A DNA stretch of 64,000 nt from Hydrogenophaga sp. BPS33 (lineage in GTDB: Bacteria; Pseudomonadota; Gammaproteobacteria; Burkholderiales; Burkholderiaceae_C). Both the position numbers and the translations under genes were made by a program. This document shows, piece by piece, positions 15,569-24,125 of the stretch (positions are counted from its first letter, which is position 1; the number at the start of each line of letters is the position of its first letter). The notes under the pieces are model-generated. The model saw nothing but the letters and a program-made list of their open reading frames with translations. It was not told the DNA's origin and searched no databases. The stretch covers positions 5,146,001-5,210,000 of the forward strand of contig NZ_CP044549.1 in NCBI RefSeq assembly GCF_009859475.1, written 5' to 3'.

Positions 15569-17002
15569 ATGAGCCAAGCCAACCGCTTCGTTCTGACCAA
15601 GTCCGCCACCGTCCTCGCGCTGGCATTGGGCTTGGCAGCCTGCGCCACTTCGACCTTCCAGGCGCCCGACGCCAGCTTCAAGGGCAGCGTCAGCGTGGTG
15701 GAAACGCCGCTGATCGTGGCCGGCACCGAAGTGAAGTTGGCGGGTCGTGACTTCAAACCGGGCCAGCAGGTCAACCTGATGATCGGTGGCACCTCGTTGT
15801 CCTCCACCCCGGCCACCGTGGGCGCCGACGGTACCTTCCGCACCCAGTTCAAGGTTCCCGCGACCGCCGAAGTGGGCAGCCACTCGCTGGTGGTCAACGC
15901 GACCCAGCCCGCCGCCGCCTTGGTGGTGCCGGTCAAGGTGTCGCCCAACCTGCCGCTGTCGGGCCAAGCCGCCTTCGAACTCAAGTCGGCCAAGCTGCCC
16001 AACGGGCTCTACCAGGCCGCCTACAGCGCCAAGAGCGACCGCCTCTTCGTCACGTCCGCCTCGGGCCGGCCCCCGATCACGCAAACCACGCTGATCAAAG
16101 TCCACCCGCAAACGCTGGCGGTCGAAGCCCAAGTCAAGCCCGTGGCCGCGCCGGCCCAGCCTGCGCGTCCTGGCGCACCCGCCGCCGCGCCCCGCGATCC
16201 GGGCCTGTATGCCGTGTATGGCGTCGGCGTGGACGACGCCAACGGCACGGTGTGGGTCACCAACACCCGGCAGAACACGGTCGCCGTCTACAACCAGGCC
16301 GATCTGAAGCTGATCAAGCAGTTCGAACCCGGCACGGCGCCACATGCGCGCGACGTGTACGTCGACACCCGCAACGGCAAGGCCTATGTGTCCACCGTGA
16401 GCAAGGACATCGCGGTGTTCGACACCAAGACGCTGACCCCGCTCAAGAACATCACCATCGAAACCAGCGTGGTCCCCGCCCGCGGCCAGGCCAACAACGA
16501 CCGCGGCTTCGCCACCATGAGCCTGTCGCTCGATGCCGCGAACAGCAAGCTGTTCACGGTGAGCATGGCAACCAACGAAGTGGCCGTCATCGACACCCGC
16601 ACCGACAAGGTGGAGAAGGTGTTCGTGCTGGAAGGCGCCAAGTCCGCCATCGGCGTGGACTACGACCCCAAGAGCCAGCGACTGCTGGTCGCCGCGCAAG
16701 GCAGCGACAACCTGCTGATCGTCGACGCCAACAGCGGCAAGGTGCTGCACGACGTGAAGGTGGGTGCCGGCGCGCTCAACGTGGCCTTCGACCCGGTGAA
16801 GAGCCTGGCCTACGTGAACAACCGTGGGGCCGACACCATCACCGTGGTGAACCTCAACGGCAAGATCGTGGCCAACCTGCCTGCCGGCAGCTTCCCCAAC
16901 CACGCCACCATCGATGGCAAGGGCGGTGTGTATTCGGTCAACAAGGCGCGCGGCTCCGACGACCCCAAGGGCGACCACATCGCGTACATCAAGCCACGCT
17001 GA
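15569..17002 (+). CDS. YncE-like beta-propeller lipoprotein
   Basis: 477 residues from the ATG at 15569, which has an AAGGAA ribosome site. A lipoprotein signal peptide ends in LAAC with Cys25 as the lipidated residue. Next comes an Ig-like N-terminal domain (VVETPLIVAGTEVKLAGRDF, residues ~40-130). From about residue 160 there are repeated propeller blades with motifs such as GTVWVTNTRQNTVAVYN, KLFTVSMATNEVAVIDTRTD and SLAYVNNRGADTITVVN. E. coli YncE is Fur-regulated, and this gene also has an upstream Fur box. The function of the family is unsettled. The hmuT-like gene starts 86 nt downstream. Confidence 0.78.
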   Translation: MSQANRFVLTKSATVLALALGLAACATSTFQAPDASFKGSVSVVETPLIVAGTEVKLAGRDFKPGQQVNLMIGGTSLSSTPATVGADGTFRTQFKVPATAEVGSHSLVVNATQPAAALVVPVKVSPNLPLSGQAAFELKSAKLPNGLYQAAYSAKSDRLFVTSASGRPPITQTTLIKVHPQTLAVEAQVKPVAAPAQPARPGAPAAAPRDPGLYAVYGVGVDDANGTVWVTNTRQNTVAVYNQADLKLIKQFEPGTAPHARDVYVDTRNGKAYVSTVSKDIAVFDTKTLTPLKNITIETSVVPARGQANNDRGFATMSLSLDAANSKLFTVSMATNEVAVIDTRTDKVEKVFVLEGAKSAIGVDYDPKSQRLLVAAQGSDNLLIVDANSGKVLHDVKVGAGALNVAFDPVKSLAYVNNRGADTITVVNLNGKIVANLPAGSFPNHATIDGKGGVYSVNKARGSDDPKGDHIAYIKPR

Positions 17003-17088
17003 TCGTTTGAATCCCTGATGTCCATGTCGCGCTGTGAAGGTCAGGGGGCCCACGGCGCGACAACGCATTTTCAGAATCGAAGAATGCC

Positions 17089-18081
17089 ATGCCCACCTTC
17101 ACACGCATCTCCTCGGCCTTGAGCCTGGCCGTGCTCGCCGCGGTCTTCTCCCCGCTGGCCTCATCGCAGGCGCTGCCGGCCGGCTGGCAGTCCGTCGCCG
17201 GTGCGCAGACCATCAAGGCGATCAAGGCCGCGCCGCGCCTGCCCGTCTCCGCCGCATCGGACGATGGCGCCACCGTGCGGGTGACCGACGCCGCGCGGGT
17301 CATCGCCGGGGGTGACGACGTGATCGACATCATGGAAACGCTGGGCCTGGGCGATCGCGTGTTTGCCGCGCCCGAGAGCGCGGTGACCGAAGCGGGGCGC
17401 AAGGCGCCACGCCACTTCCTCTTCAACCGCACCACCGGCGCCGAAGGCGTGCTCAGCCTGGACGGCACGCTGTTCCTGGGCAACAGCCTGCGCCGCCACG
17501 CCAAGCTGTCCGAGACCCTGCGCGCCACCGCGCTGCCCGCCGTCGTGGTCGACGACTTGCAGCCCGCGCCGCAGAAGATCCGCAAGGTGGCCGCCGTGTT
17601 CGGCCTGGCCACCGAAGGCGAGGCCCTGGCCAAGGCCGTGCAACAACAACTCGACGAGGCCGCCGCCATCGGCAAGCCTTTGACCAAGCGCGCGCGCGTC
17701 ATCCATGTCTCCGCCACCGGCGGCGGCGGCAAGCCCACCGTGGGCGGCAAGGACACGGCCGCGGCACAACTCATCCGCCTCGCGGGCGGCATCAACATCG
17801 GCGACGCCGCCAACACCGGCGACTACACCGCCTTGAGCAACGAAGGCGTGGTCGCGGCCATGCCCGAGGTGGTGCTGATCACCCGCAGCGACCTCGCCCT
17901 GATGGGCGGAGAAGCCGGCCTGTGGCGCAACTACCCCACGCTCAAGCAGACGCCAGCCGGCCAGGCCAACCGCGTGTGGGTCATGCCCGACGTGCAACTC
18001 AAGATCGTGGGCAGCCAATCGGGCGCGGGCGCCATCGCCCTGGCCCAGGCCTTCAAAGCCTTCGCCACCAAAACCCCGTGA
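17089..18081 (+). CDS. hmuT: HmuT-like heme/siderophore ABC substrate-binding protein
   Basis: 330 residues with a Sec signal peptide (ISSALSLAVLAAVFSPLASSQA). It has the class III periplasmic binding fold: RVIAGGDDVIDIMETLGLGDRV near the N-terminus, GVLSLDGTLFLG in the middle, then VGGKDTAAAQLIRLAGGINIG. The closest family I recognise is HmuT/ChuT/PhuT. The neighbours are siderophore genes instead of heme-uptake genes, so the real ligand may be a ferric catecholate or its iron-bearing breakdown product. Its stop overlaps the permease start (GTGA). Confidence 0.78.
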   Translation: MPTFTRISSALSLAVLAAVFSPLASSQALPAGWQSVAGAQTIKAIKAAPRLPVSAASDDGATVRVTDAARVIAGGDDVIDIMETLGLGDRVFAAPESAVTEAGRKAPRHFLFNRTTGAEGVLSLDGTLFLGNSLRRHAKLSETLRATALPAVVVDDLQPAPQKIRKVAAVFGLATEGEALAKAVQQQLDEAAAIGKPLTKRARVIHVSATGGGGKPTVGGKDTAAAQLIRLAGGINIGDAANTGDYTALSNEGVVAAMPEVVLITRSDLALMGGEAGLWRNYPTLKQTPAGQANRVWVMPDVQLKIVGSQSGAGAIALAQAFKAFATKTP

Positions 18082-19145
18082 GCACGGCCGCCGTTCAACC
18101 TGCCCTGCGCGCCGGGGTGCGTCGGCCCAGCGGCCCTTTGCTGCTGCTGGTGCTCACGGCCTGTCTGCTCATCGCCATCGTGCTGTCGTTCGGCATCGGG
18201 CCGCTCAAGGTGGCGCCAGGCGACGTGCTGCGCATCGTGTTCGCGCGCTTCGGCCTGGTCGATGCCGAGGGCCTGAACGCGCGCGACATGGCCGTGGTGT
18301 GGAACCTGCGCATTCCGCGCGCGCTCATGGGCGCGCTGGTGGGCGCAGCGCTGGCGCTGGCCGGCGCGGGCTTGCAAGGCTTGTTCGGCAACCCGCTCGC
18401 CGACCCGGGCGTGGTCGGCGTGAGCCAGGGCGCGGCCCTGGGCGCGGTGGCGGCCATCGTGCTCGGCGCAACCGCGCTTGGTGACTGGACCGTGCCGGTC
18501 GCGGCCTTCGTCGGCGGCATCGTCTCCACCACCTTGATCTATCTGCTGGCACGGCCCGGACACGGCAGCGGCACCGTCACGCTGCTGCTGGTGGGCATCG
18601 CGGTCGGCGCGGCCTGTTCTGCCGCGATCGGCTTCTTCACCTACCGCGCCAGCGCCACACAACTGCAGTCGCTGGTGTTCTGGCAGATGGGCTCGCTCGG
18701 CTCGGCGGACTGGTCCGACCTGGGCGCCGCGCTGCCGGTGTTCCTGATCGGCCTGGCCGGCATGCTGATGCTGGCCACCCCGCTGGACATGCTGGCACTC
18801 GGCGAACGCCAGGCACAACACATCGGCCTGGACGTGAAGCGCACACGCGCACTCCTGGTGATGTTCTCGGCGCTGCTGGTCGGCGCGGCCGTGGCCTTCG
18901 CCGGCACCATCGGCTTCGTTGGCCTGGTGGTTCCACACATCGTGCGCCTGCTCGCCGGCCCGCGCCACCGCTGGCTGCTGCCGCTGTCGGCGCTGGCGGG
19001 CGCCGCACTGATCGTGGTGGCCGACACCGCCGCGCGCACGCTCGATCCGCCGTCGGAAATTCCGCTGGGCCTGTTCTCGGCCGCCATCGGTGCGCCGTTC
19101 TTCCTGTGGCTCGTGTTGCGCCAGCGCGTAGGAGGCGCACGATGA
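18078..19145 (+). CDS. hmuU: HmuU/FecCD-type ABC permease
   Basis: 355 residues from a GTG start at 18078, giving a 4-nt overlap with hmuT. It is a FecCD/BtuC-type permease with about ten membrane segments. Characteristic stretches are RIPRALMGALVGAALALAGAG, NPLADPGVVGVSQGAALGA and GTIGFVGLVVPHIVR. It forms the inner-membrane channel for heme, siderophore or vitamin B12 import. Its stop overlaps the ATPase start (ATGA). Confidence 0.88.
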   Translation: MSTAAVQPALRAGVRRPSGPLLLLVLTACLLIAIVLSFGIGPLKVAPGDVLRIVFARFGLVDAEGLNARDMAVVWNLRIPRALMGALVGAALALAGAGLQGLFGNPLADPGVVGVSQGAALGAVAAIVLGATALGDWTVPVAAFVGGIVSTTLIYLLARPGHGSGTVTLLLVGIAVGAACSAAIGFFTYRASATQLQSLVFWQMGSLGSADWSDLGAALPVFLIGLAGMLMLATPLDMLALGERQAQHIGLDVKRTRALLVMFSALLVGAAVAFAGTIGFVGLVVPHIVRLLAGPRHRWLLPLSALAGAALIVVADTAARTLDPPSEIPLGLFSAAIGAPFFLWLVLRQRVGGAR

Positions 19146-19915
19146 GCGCCGCGCCTTTGCTGGCCCTGCGCGAGGCCAGCTTCGCCGTCAATGGCCAGAC
19201 CCTGGTCGACCGCATCTCGCTGGACTTTCACCCTGGCACGCTCACCGCGCTGGTCGGTCCCAACGGGGCCGGCAAGTCGACCCTGCTCTCGCTGATCGCG
19301 GCCGACCACGCGCCCACCAGCGGCAGCGTGAGCCTGCACGACCGGCCCATGGGCAGCTGGCGCGTGCGCGACCTGGCGCGCGAGCGCGCGGTGCTGCCGC
19401 AAGACCATGCCGTGCGCTTTGCCTTCAGCGTGCGCGAGGTGGTGTCCATGGGCCGCCTGCCGCACCCGCCGGACCCGGCGCGCGACGAAGCCATCGTCCA
19501 CACCGCCCTGGCCGACGCCGACGTGACGCACCTCGCGCAGCGCGACGTGCAATCGCTCTCCGGTGGCGAGGCTGCGCGCTCCGGTTTCGCGCGCGTGCTC
19601 ACGCAGCAGACGCCGCTGGTGCTGCTGGACGAGCCCACCGCCGCGCTGGACCTCAAGCACCAGGAAGCGCTGATGCGCAGCGCGCTCGCGCTCAAGCAAT
19701 CGGGCACCTGTGTGATTGCCGTGCTGCACGACCTCAACCTCGCCGCGGCGTATGCGGACCGCATCGTCATGCTCAGCGGCGGCCGCGTGGCCGGCGACGG
19801 CACCCCGCGCGACGTGCTCACGCGCGAGCGCATCGAACAGATCTACGGCCAGAGCGTCACCGTCATCGAACACCCGACGCGGCCCATCCCTTTGATCGTC
19901 ACCACCGACCCATGA
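19142..19915 (+). CDS. hmuV: HmuV-like ABC transporter ATPase
   Basis: 257 residues. Walker A is GPNGAGKS at residues 39-46. The signature is LSGGE and Walker B is PLVLLDEPTAALD, followed by the H-loop VLHDLNLAAAYADR. The residues after LSGGE are AARSG instead of the common QQRVQ, a mild departure. It energises the HmuU permease. The 4-nt overlaps on both sides tie it to the permease and to the esterase gene that follows. Confidence 0.87.
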   Translation: MSAAPLLALREASFAVNGQTLVDRISLDFHPGTLTALVGPNGAGKSTLLSLIAADHAPTSGSVSLHDRPMGSWRVRDLARERAVLPQDHAVRFAFSVREVVSMGRLPHPPDPARDEAIVHTALADADVTHLAQRDVQSLSGGEAARSGFARVLTQQTPLVLLDEPTAALDLKHQEALMRSALALKQSGTCVIAVLHDLNLAAAYADRIVMLSGGRVAGDGTPRDVLTRERIEQIYGQSVTVIEHPTRPIPLIVTTDP

Positions 19916-20967
19916 TGCCGACCTCTCCCCCCCATCACCTGCCTCGCCGCCGCCTGCTGCTCGCGCTTGCAGCGGGCACGGCGCTCACCGGCTGCGCCAG
20001 CGCCTCCAAGACCATGACCAAGCCCATGACCTCGGACCTCACCGCCTTGCCGCTGCCGCCGATCAACCAGGACCTCTCGGCCTACTCCTTGTCCCGCCCC
20101 GTGGGGCCCACCGTCGCGGACCGGGGCTCGTCCCACTACCGCTTCGAGCGTTTCAGCCTGGACTCGGCCGATGGCCAGCGCCACTACCGCGTGCAGCTGG
20201 CCATTCCCAAGGCGCCCGCGCCCCGCCCCGGCTACCCGTTGCTGGTGATGCTCGACGGCAACGCCGCCTTCGGCTCGCTCACCGACGAACAGCTCACGCT
20301 GCTGGCCACCCACGGCCAGCCACTGGCCATCGCGACGCTGGGCTACGAGACCCACCTGGGTGTCGACGTCGACGCCCGCTCGTTCGACTACACGCCTGCC
20401 GTGCCCGGCGAGAACCCGACCTGGGACGACCAGGCGCGCAACCGACTGGGTGGCGGCGCCGATCTGTTCCTCGATCTGCTGGAGCAGAAGATGCTGCCCG
20501 AGATCCGCCGCCGCGTGCCCAGCGACCCCGCGCGCACGACGCTCTGGGGCCACTCCTATGGAGGCCTGCTCGGGCTGTACACCTTGTTCACGCGCCCGCA
20601 GCTGTTCCCGCGCTACGCCGTTGCCGACCCCTCGCTGTGGTGGCACGACGGCTACATCCTCGACGTGGAAGCCCACGCCAAGTCGCTGCCCTGGGGCCAC
20701 CGCACCGAGCTGCTGGTGATGGCCGGCAGCGCGGGCCTCGAAGTGCAGAACGAGACCCGCGCGCTGCGCCCGGGCCTGGACCCGGCCCTGGTGCTGGCCG
20801 CGCGCGAGCGCCGCCGCGCCGTGCCGCCCGACGCCACCCCGCGCCTGGCCGAACGCCAGGGCGCACGGCGCGGCCTGGACATGATCTGGAAGCCCTTCCC
20901 CGGCATCGGCCACGGCCCGATGCGGCCGACCTCGATTCCGCCCACGTTGGAGTTCGCCGCCCGATGA
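19912..20967 (+). CDS. Siderophore esterase, probable periplasmic lipoprotein (IroE/Fes-like)
   Basis: 351 residues. The N-terminus PRRRLLLALAAGTALTGC ends in a lipobox with Cys28; the double/triple Arg also resembles a Tat-type leader. The body is an alpha/beta hydrolase of the putative-esterase family (IroE, PfeE, BesA type). The nucleophile is Ser215 in GHSYGG and the probable catalytic His is His334 in GIGHGP. Such enzymes hydrolyse ester bonds of enterobactin-like trilactones to release iron. The lipoprotein signal places it outside the inner membrane, as for IroE/PfeE. It is translationally coupled to the ABC ATPase and the MFS gene. Confidence 0.8.
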   Translation: MMPTSPPHHLPRRRLLLALAAGTALTGCASASKTMTKPMTSDLTALPLPPINQDLSAYSLSRPVGPTVADRGSSHYRFERFSLDSADGQRHYRVQLAIPKAPAPRPGYPLLVMLDGNAAFGSLTDEQLTLLATHGQPLAIATLGYETHLGVDVDARSFDYTPAVPGENPTWDDQARNRLGGGADLFLDLLEQKMLPEIRRRVPSDPARTTLWGHSYGGLLGLYTLFTRPQLFPRYAVADPSLWWHDGYILDVEAHAKSLPWGHRTELLVMAGSAGLEVQNETRALRPGLDPALVLAARERRRAVPPDATPRLAERQGARRGLDMIWKPFPGIGHGPMRPTSIPPTLEFAAR

Positions 20968-22208
20968 CCGACACCCCTTCTGCGCATCCGCAGCCGTTTC
21001 GCCTGATGCCGCTGGCGTTTGCCGCGCTCGCCGGCACGATGGCGATGATGGCCTACGTGGCCGTCATCGGTCCGGTGGTGCGCCGCCTGGGCCTGCCCGA
21101 GTGGGTCGCGGGCCTGTCGGTCACCGCCGGCGGTGTGTTCTGGATGCTGTTGGCGCGCTGGTGGGGCGGCGTGAGCGACCGGCACGGCCGCAAGCCAGTG
21201 CTGCTGATCGGCCTGGGCGCCTTCGCGCTCACCTATGGCGCTTTGGCCCTGGGCGTTGATCTCGCCCTGCGCGGACTCGTCGCCCCGTTGGGCGTGATCG
21301 CGCTGCTGATCGTCACGCGCTCGCTCGTCGGCGCGTTCTACGCCGCCGTGCCGCCCACGGCGGCCGCGACGATCGCGGACCATACGCTACCCCAGTGGCG
21401 CGCAGCGAGCATGGCCAAGCTCGGCACGGCCAACGCACTGGGCATGGTGGTGGGGCCGGCAGCGGCCGGCTGGCTGGCCACGCACGACCTGGGGCTCGCG
21501 CTGTATGCCGCGGCCATGCTGCCGTTGCTGGCGCTGCTGGTGGTGAGCCTGGGCGTGCACCACCGCGTGCCCCCCCGCGTGCCCCATGCAGCGGCCCCTG
21601 CCGGCGGCAAGAAGCCCGGCCCCGCGCTGGGCCTGTTCGACCCGCGTTTGCGACAAGCCTGCACCACCGCCTTCCTGGCCATGGTGTCGGTGGCCATCGC
21701 GCAAGTGCTGGTGGGTTTCCTCGCCATCGACCGGCTGGGCCTGAGCGAACAGGCCGGCGCGCGCGTGGCCGGCCTCTCTCTCACCGCCGTGGGCGTTTCG
21801 CTGGTCGTGTCGCAGCAATTCGTGATGCGCCTCAAAGGCGTGCCGCCCACGCGCTGGATCTGGCTGGGCGCCTTGATCGCCGGCCTGGGTTTCGGTGGCG
21901 TGCTGTTCGCCTTCAGCCAGAGCGCGATCCTGCTGTGCTACGGCATCGCGGCCTTCGGCATGGGCCTGATCTTTCCGACCTTCCAGGCGATGGCCGCGAA
22001 CGCGGTGGAATCGCACGAACAAGGCGCCGCCGCCGGCGTGCTCTCCGCCGCCCAGGGACTGGGCATGGTGCTGGGTCCGCTGGGCGGCACCCTGCTCTAC
22101 CACGTTGCGCCCGCGCTGCCGTACCTGGTGGTGGGCGCCGCGCTGCTCGCCCTCAGTCTCTTCACCGCTGTGCGCGGCGGGGTGCGCCCCGCTTCCCGCG
22201 CCCATTGA
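20964..22208 (+). CDS. MFS transporter, probable siderophore exporter (EntS-like role)
   Basis: 414 residues, about 12 membrane segments. The MFS motif A region is WWGGVSDRHGRKPVLLIG near residue 70. A central Pro/Lys loop (VPHAAAPAGGKKPG) separates the halves. It overlaps the esterase stop by 4 nt and lies 4 nt before isochorismate synthase. By position it probably exports the catechol siderophore across the inner membrane, as EntS does, although general drug-efflux MFS proteins look similar. Confidence 0.8.
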   Translation: MTDTPSAHPQPFRLMPLAFAALAGTMAMMAYVAVIGPVVRRLGLPEWVAGLSVTAGGVFWMLLARWWGGVSDRHGRKPVLLIGLGAFALTYGALALGVDLALRGLVAPLGVIALLIVTRSLVGAFYAAVPPTAAATIADHTLPQWRAASMAKLGTANALGMVVGPAAAGWLATHDLGLALYAAAMLPLLALLVVSLGVHHRVPPRVPHAAAPAGGKKPGPALGLFDPRLRQACTTAFLAMVSVAIAQVLVGFLAIDRLGLSEQAGARVAGLSLTAVGVSLVVSQQFVMRLKGVPPTRWIWLGALIAGLGFGGVLFAFSQSAILLCYGIAAFGMGLIFPTFQAMAANAVESHEQGAAAGVLSAAQGLGMVLGPLGGTLLYHVAPALPYLVVGAALLALSLFTAVRGGVRPASRAH

Positions 22209-22212
22209 TGCC

Positions 22213-23451
22213 ATGGCCACCTTGAACGCCTCTGCCACCCAAGCCAGCCCGCTGCTGGCTTGCGACGCCCTGCTCGCCCGCTACCAGGCCGGCGACAGCC
22301 TGTTCCTCTCGCCCGCCGGTGCCCTGCTGGGCCAGGGCATGGTGTGCGCTCTGCCCGCGAATCCGGCGCGCCCGACGACGCGCGCAGCCGCCGGGCGCGC
22401 GCTCAACGAACAGGTGCGCGCCTTGCTGGACCAGGCGCGCAGCGAACACGGCATTCACAACCCCGTGGCCATGGGCGCGGTGCCCTTCGATGTGCGCCGC
22501 CCGGCGCGCCTGAGCGTTGCGCGCCACCTGCACCGGGGTCAGGCGCCACGGGTCGGGGATGCGCCCGGTGCGCCGCTGCGGCTGCGTGCCGAGCGTTCCA
22601 CGCCCAGCCCCGAGCCGGCGGTCTACGAAGCGGCGGTGGTCGATGCGCTGGCGCGCTTTCAACGCGGAGAACTCGACAAGGTGGTACTCGCACGCGCGCT
22701 GGACCTGTCGCTCGACCACGCCCCCAACCTCCATGCCTTGCTGAGTCGGCTGGCGCAGAACAACCTCAACGGCTACACCTTCGCCATGCCGCTGCCCGGC
22801 GAGAGCGCCGACGCCCCCGGCAACGCGGCCTTCGTGGGCGCCACGCCCGAGCTGCTGGTGCGGCGCATCGGCCGGCGCCTGATCGTCAACCCGCTGGCGG
22901 GCTCTGCGGCAAGGCATTCCTCGCCCGGCGACGATGCGCGCGCGGGCCAGGCCCTGCTGGTCTCGCTCAAGGACCAGCGCGAACACGCTGTGGTGATCGA
23001 CGATGTGGTGCAGGCCCTTCGCCCGCTGTGCCGCACGCTGGACGTGCCCGCCGGTCCCTCGCTGCTGGCCACCGATGCCCTCTGGCATCTCTCCACCGTG
23101 CTCACGGGTGAACTGGCCGACCCCGACACCACCTCGCTCGACCTCGCGCTCACGCTGCATCCCACGCCCGCGGTCTGCGGCCGCCCGCTGGACCGCGCCT
23201 TCTCGGTCATCGAAGCGCTCGAGCCCGTGGACCGCGGCCTGTTCGCCGGTTTCGTCGGCTGGTGCGATGCGCGTGGCGACGGCGAATGGGCCCTGAGCCT
23301 GCGCTGCGCGGAACTGCGCGGGCGCTCCGTGCGGCTGCACGCAGGCGCGGGCATCGTGCCCGGCTCCGACCCGCGCAGTGAGAGCCTGGAGACCGGCACC
23401 AAATTCCGCACCATGCTCAGCGCGCTGGGCTTGGCGACTTCGGTCGATTGA
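22213..23451 (+). CDS. entC: Isochorismate synthase
   Basis: 412 residues from the ATG at 22213. The chorismate-binding domain fills the C-terminal two thirds: FQRGELDKVVLARALDLS, RLIVNPLAGSAAR, SLKDQREHAVVIDDVV, LHPTPAVCGRP and HAGAGIVPGSDPRSE are the usual EntC/DhbC blocks. It converts chorismate to isochorismate, the first step of 2,3-dihydroxybenzoate synthesis. It is followed by the isochorismatase and dehydrogenase genes in pathway order. Confidence 0.92.
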   Translation: MATLNASATQASPLLACDALLARYQAGDSLFLSPAGALLGQGMVCALPANPARPTTRAAAGRALNEQVRALLDQARSEHGIHNPVAMGAVPFDVRRPARLSVARHLHRGQAPRVGDAPGAPLRLRAERSTPSPEPAVYEAAVVDALARFQRGELDKVVLARALDLSLDHAPNLHALLSRLAQNNLNGYTFAMPLPGESADAPGNAAFVGATPELLVRRIGRRLIVNPLAGSAARHSSPGDDARAGQALLVSLKDQREHAVVIDDVVQALRPLCRTLDVPAGPSLLATDALWHLSTVLTGELADPDTTSLDLALTLHPTPAVCGRPLDRAFSVIEALEPVDRGLFAGFVGWCDARGDGEWALSLRCAELRGRSVRLHAGAGIVPGSDPRSESLETGTKFRTMLSALGLATSVD

Positions 23452-23480
23452 ACGACCCCCACACCGCTTCGAAGATTGAC

Positions 23481-24125
23481 ATGAGCATTCCCGCCATCAC
23501 GCCCTATCCCATGCCCACCGAGACCGCCAGCAACCGCGTGGCCTGGCGGCCCGACGCCCGCCGCGCGGCCTTGCTGGTGCACGACATGCAGGCCTACTTC
23601 CTCAACAAGTTTGACCGCGCGCAAAGCCCGGCGCCCGAACTGGTGGCCAACGCGTTCGCGCTGCGCGAGGCCTGCTCCGCCGCCGGCGTGCCGGTGTTCT
23701 ACACCGCGCAGCCGGTGGAACAACCGGCCCACGACCGAGCCCTGCTCAACGACTTCTGGGGCCCCGGCCTGACCGATGCGCGCTTCCACGCCGAGCAGCC
23801 CATCATCGACGAGCTCGCACCGCGCGCGAACGACGTGGTGCTGACCAAGTGGCGCTACAGCGCCTTCCAGCGCTCCGACCTCGCCGAGCAGCTTCGCGCG
23901 CTGGGACGCGACCAACTCATCGTCTGCGGCATCTATGCGCACATCGGCTGCATGGCCACCGCGCTCGAAGCCTTCATGCGCGACATCCAGGCCTTCCTGG
24001 TCATCGACGCGGTGGCCGACTTCTCGCTCGCCGAGCACCGCATGGCGGTGGACTACGTCTCGCGCCGCTGCGGCGCCAGCCTGACGCTGGCCCAGGTCAA
24101 CGACGCGTTGAAGGACCGAGCATGA
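23481..24125 (+). CDS. entB: Isochorismatase without fused aryl carrier domain
   Basis: 214 residues from the ATG at 23481 (MSIPAITPYPMPTE), which matches DhbB/EntB N-termini. An upstream in-frame TTG at 23448 would overlap the entC stop by 4 nt, like the other junctions, so the start is not fully settled. Motifs: RRAALLVHDMQAYFL with the catalytic Asp, VLTKWRYSAFQRSDL with Lys, and GIYAHIGCMATA. It hydrolyses isochorismate to 2,3-dihydro-2,3-dihydroxybenzoate. EntB and DhbB normally end with an aryl carrier domain; this protein stops after the hydrolase, and the carrier is a separate gene at 26595. Confidence 0.92.
   Translation: MSIPAITPYPMPTETASNRVAWRPDARRAALLVHDMQAYFLNKFDRAQSPAPELVANAFALREACSAAGVPVFYTAQPVEQPAHDRALLNDFWGPGLTDARFHAEQPIIDELAPRANDVVLTKWRYSAFQRSDLAEQLRALGRDQLIVCGIYAHIGCMATALEAFMRDIQAFLVIDAVADFSLAEHRMAVDYVSRRCGASLTLAQVNDALKDRA

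Noticed and set aside
17003..17088. Possible second Fur box directly before hmuT
   Set aside because: The 86-nt gap was read for AT-rich NAT triplets and shows no match near the consensus.
23448..23480. TTG start for entB overlapping the entC stop
   Set aside because: It mimics the 4-nt overlaps of the operon, but the N-terminus from the ATG at 23481 matches DhbB/EntB starts better. It is recorded as an alternative only.
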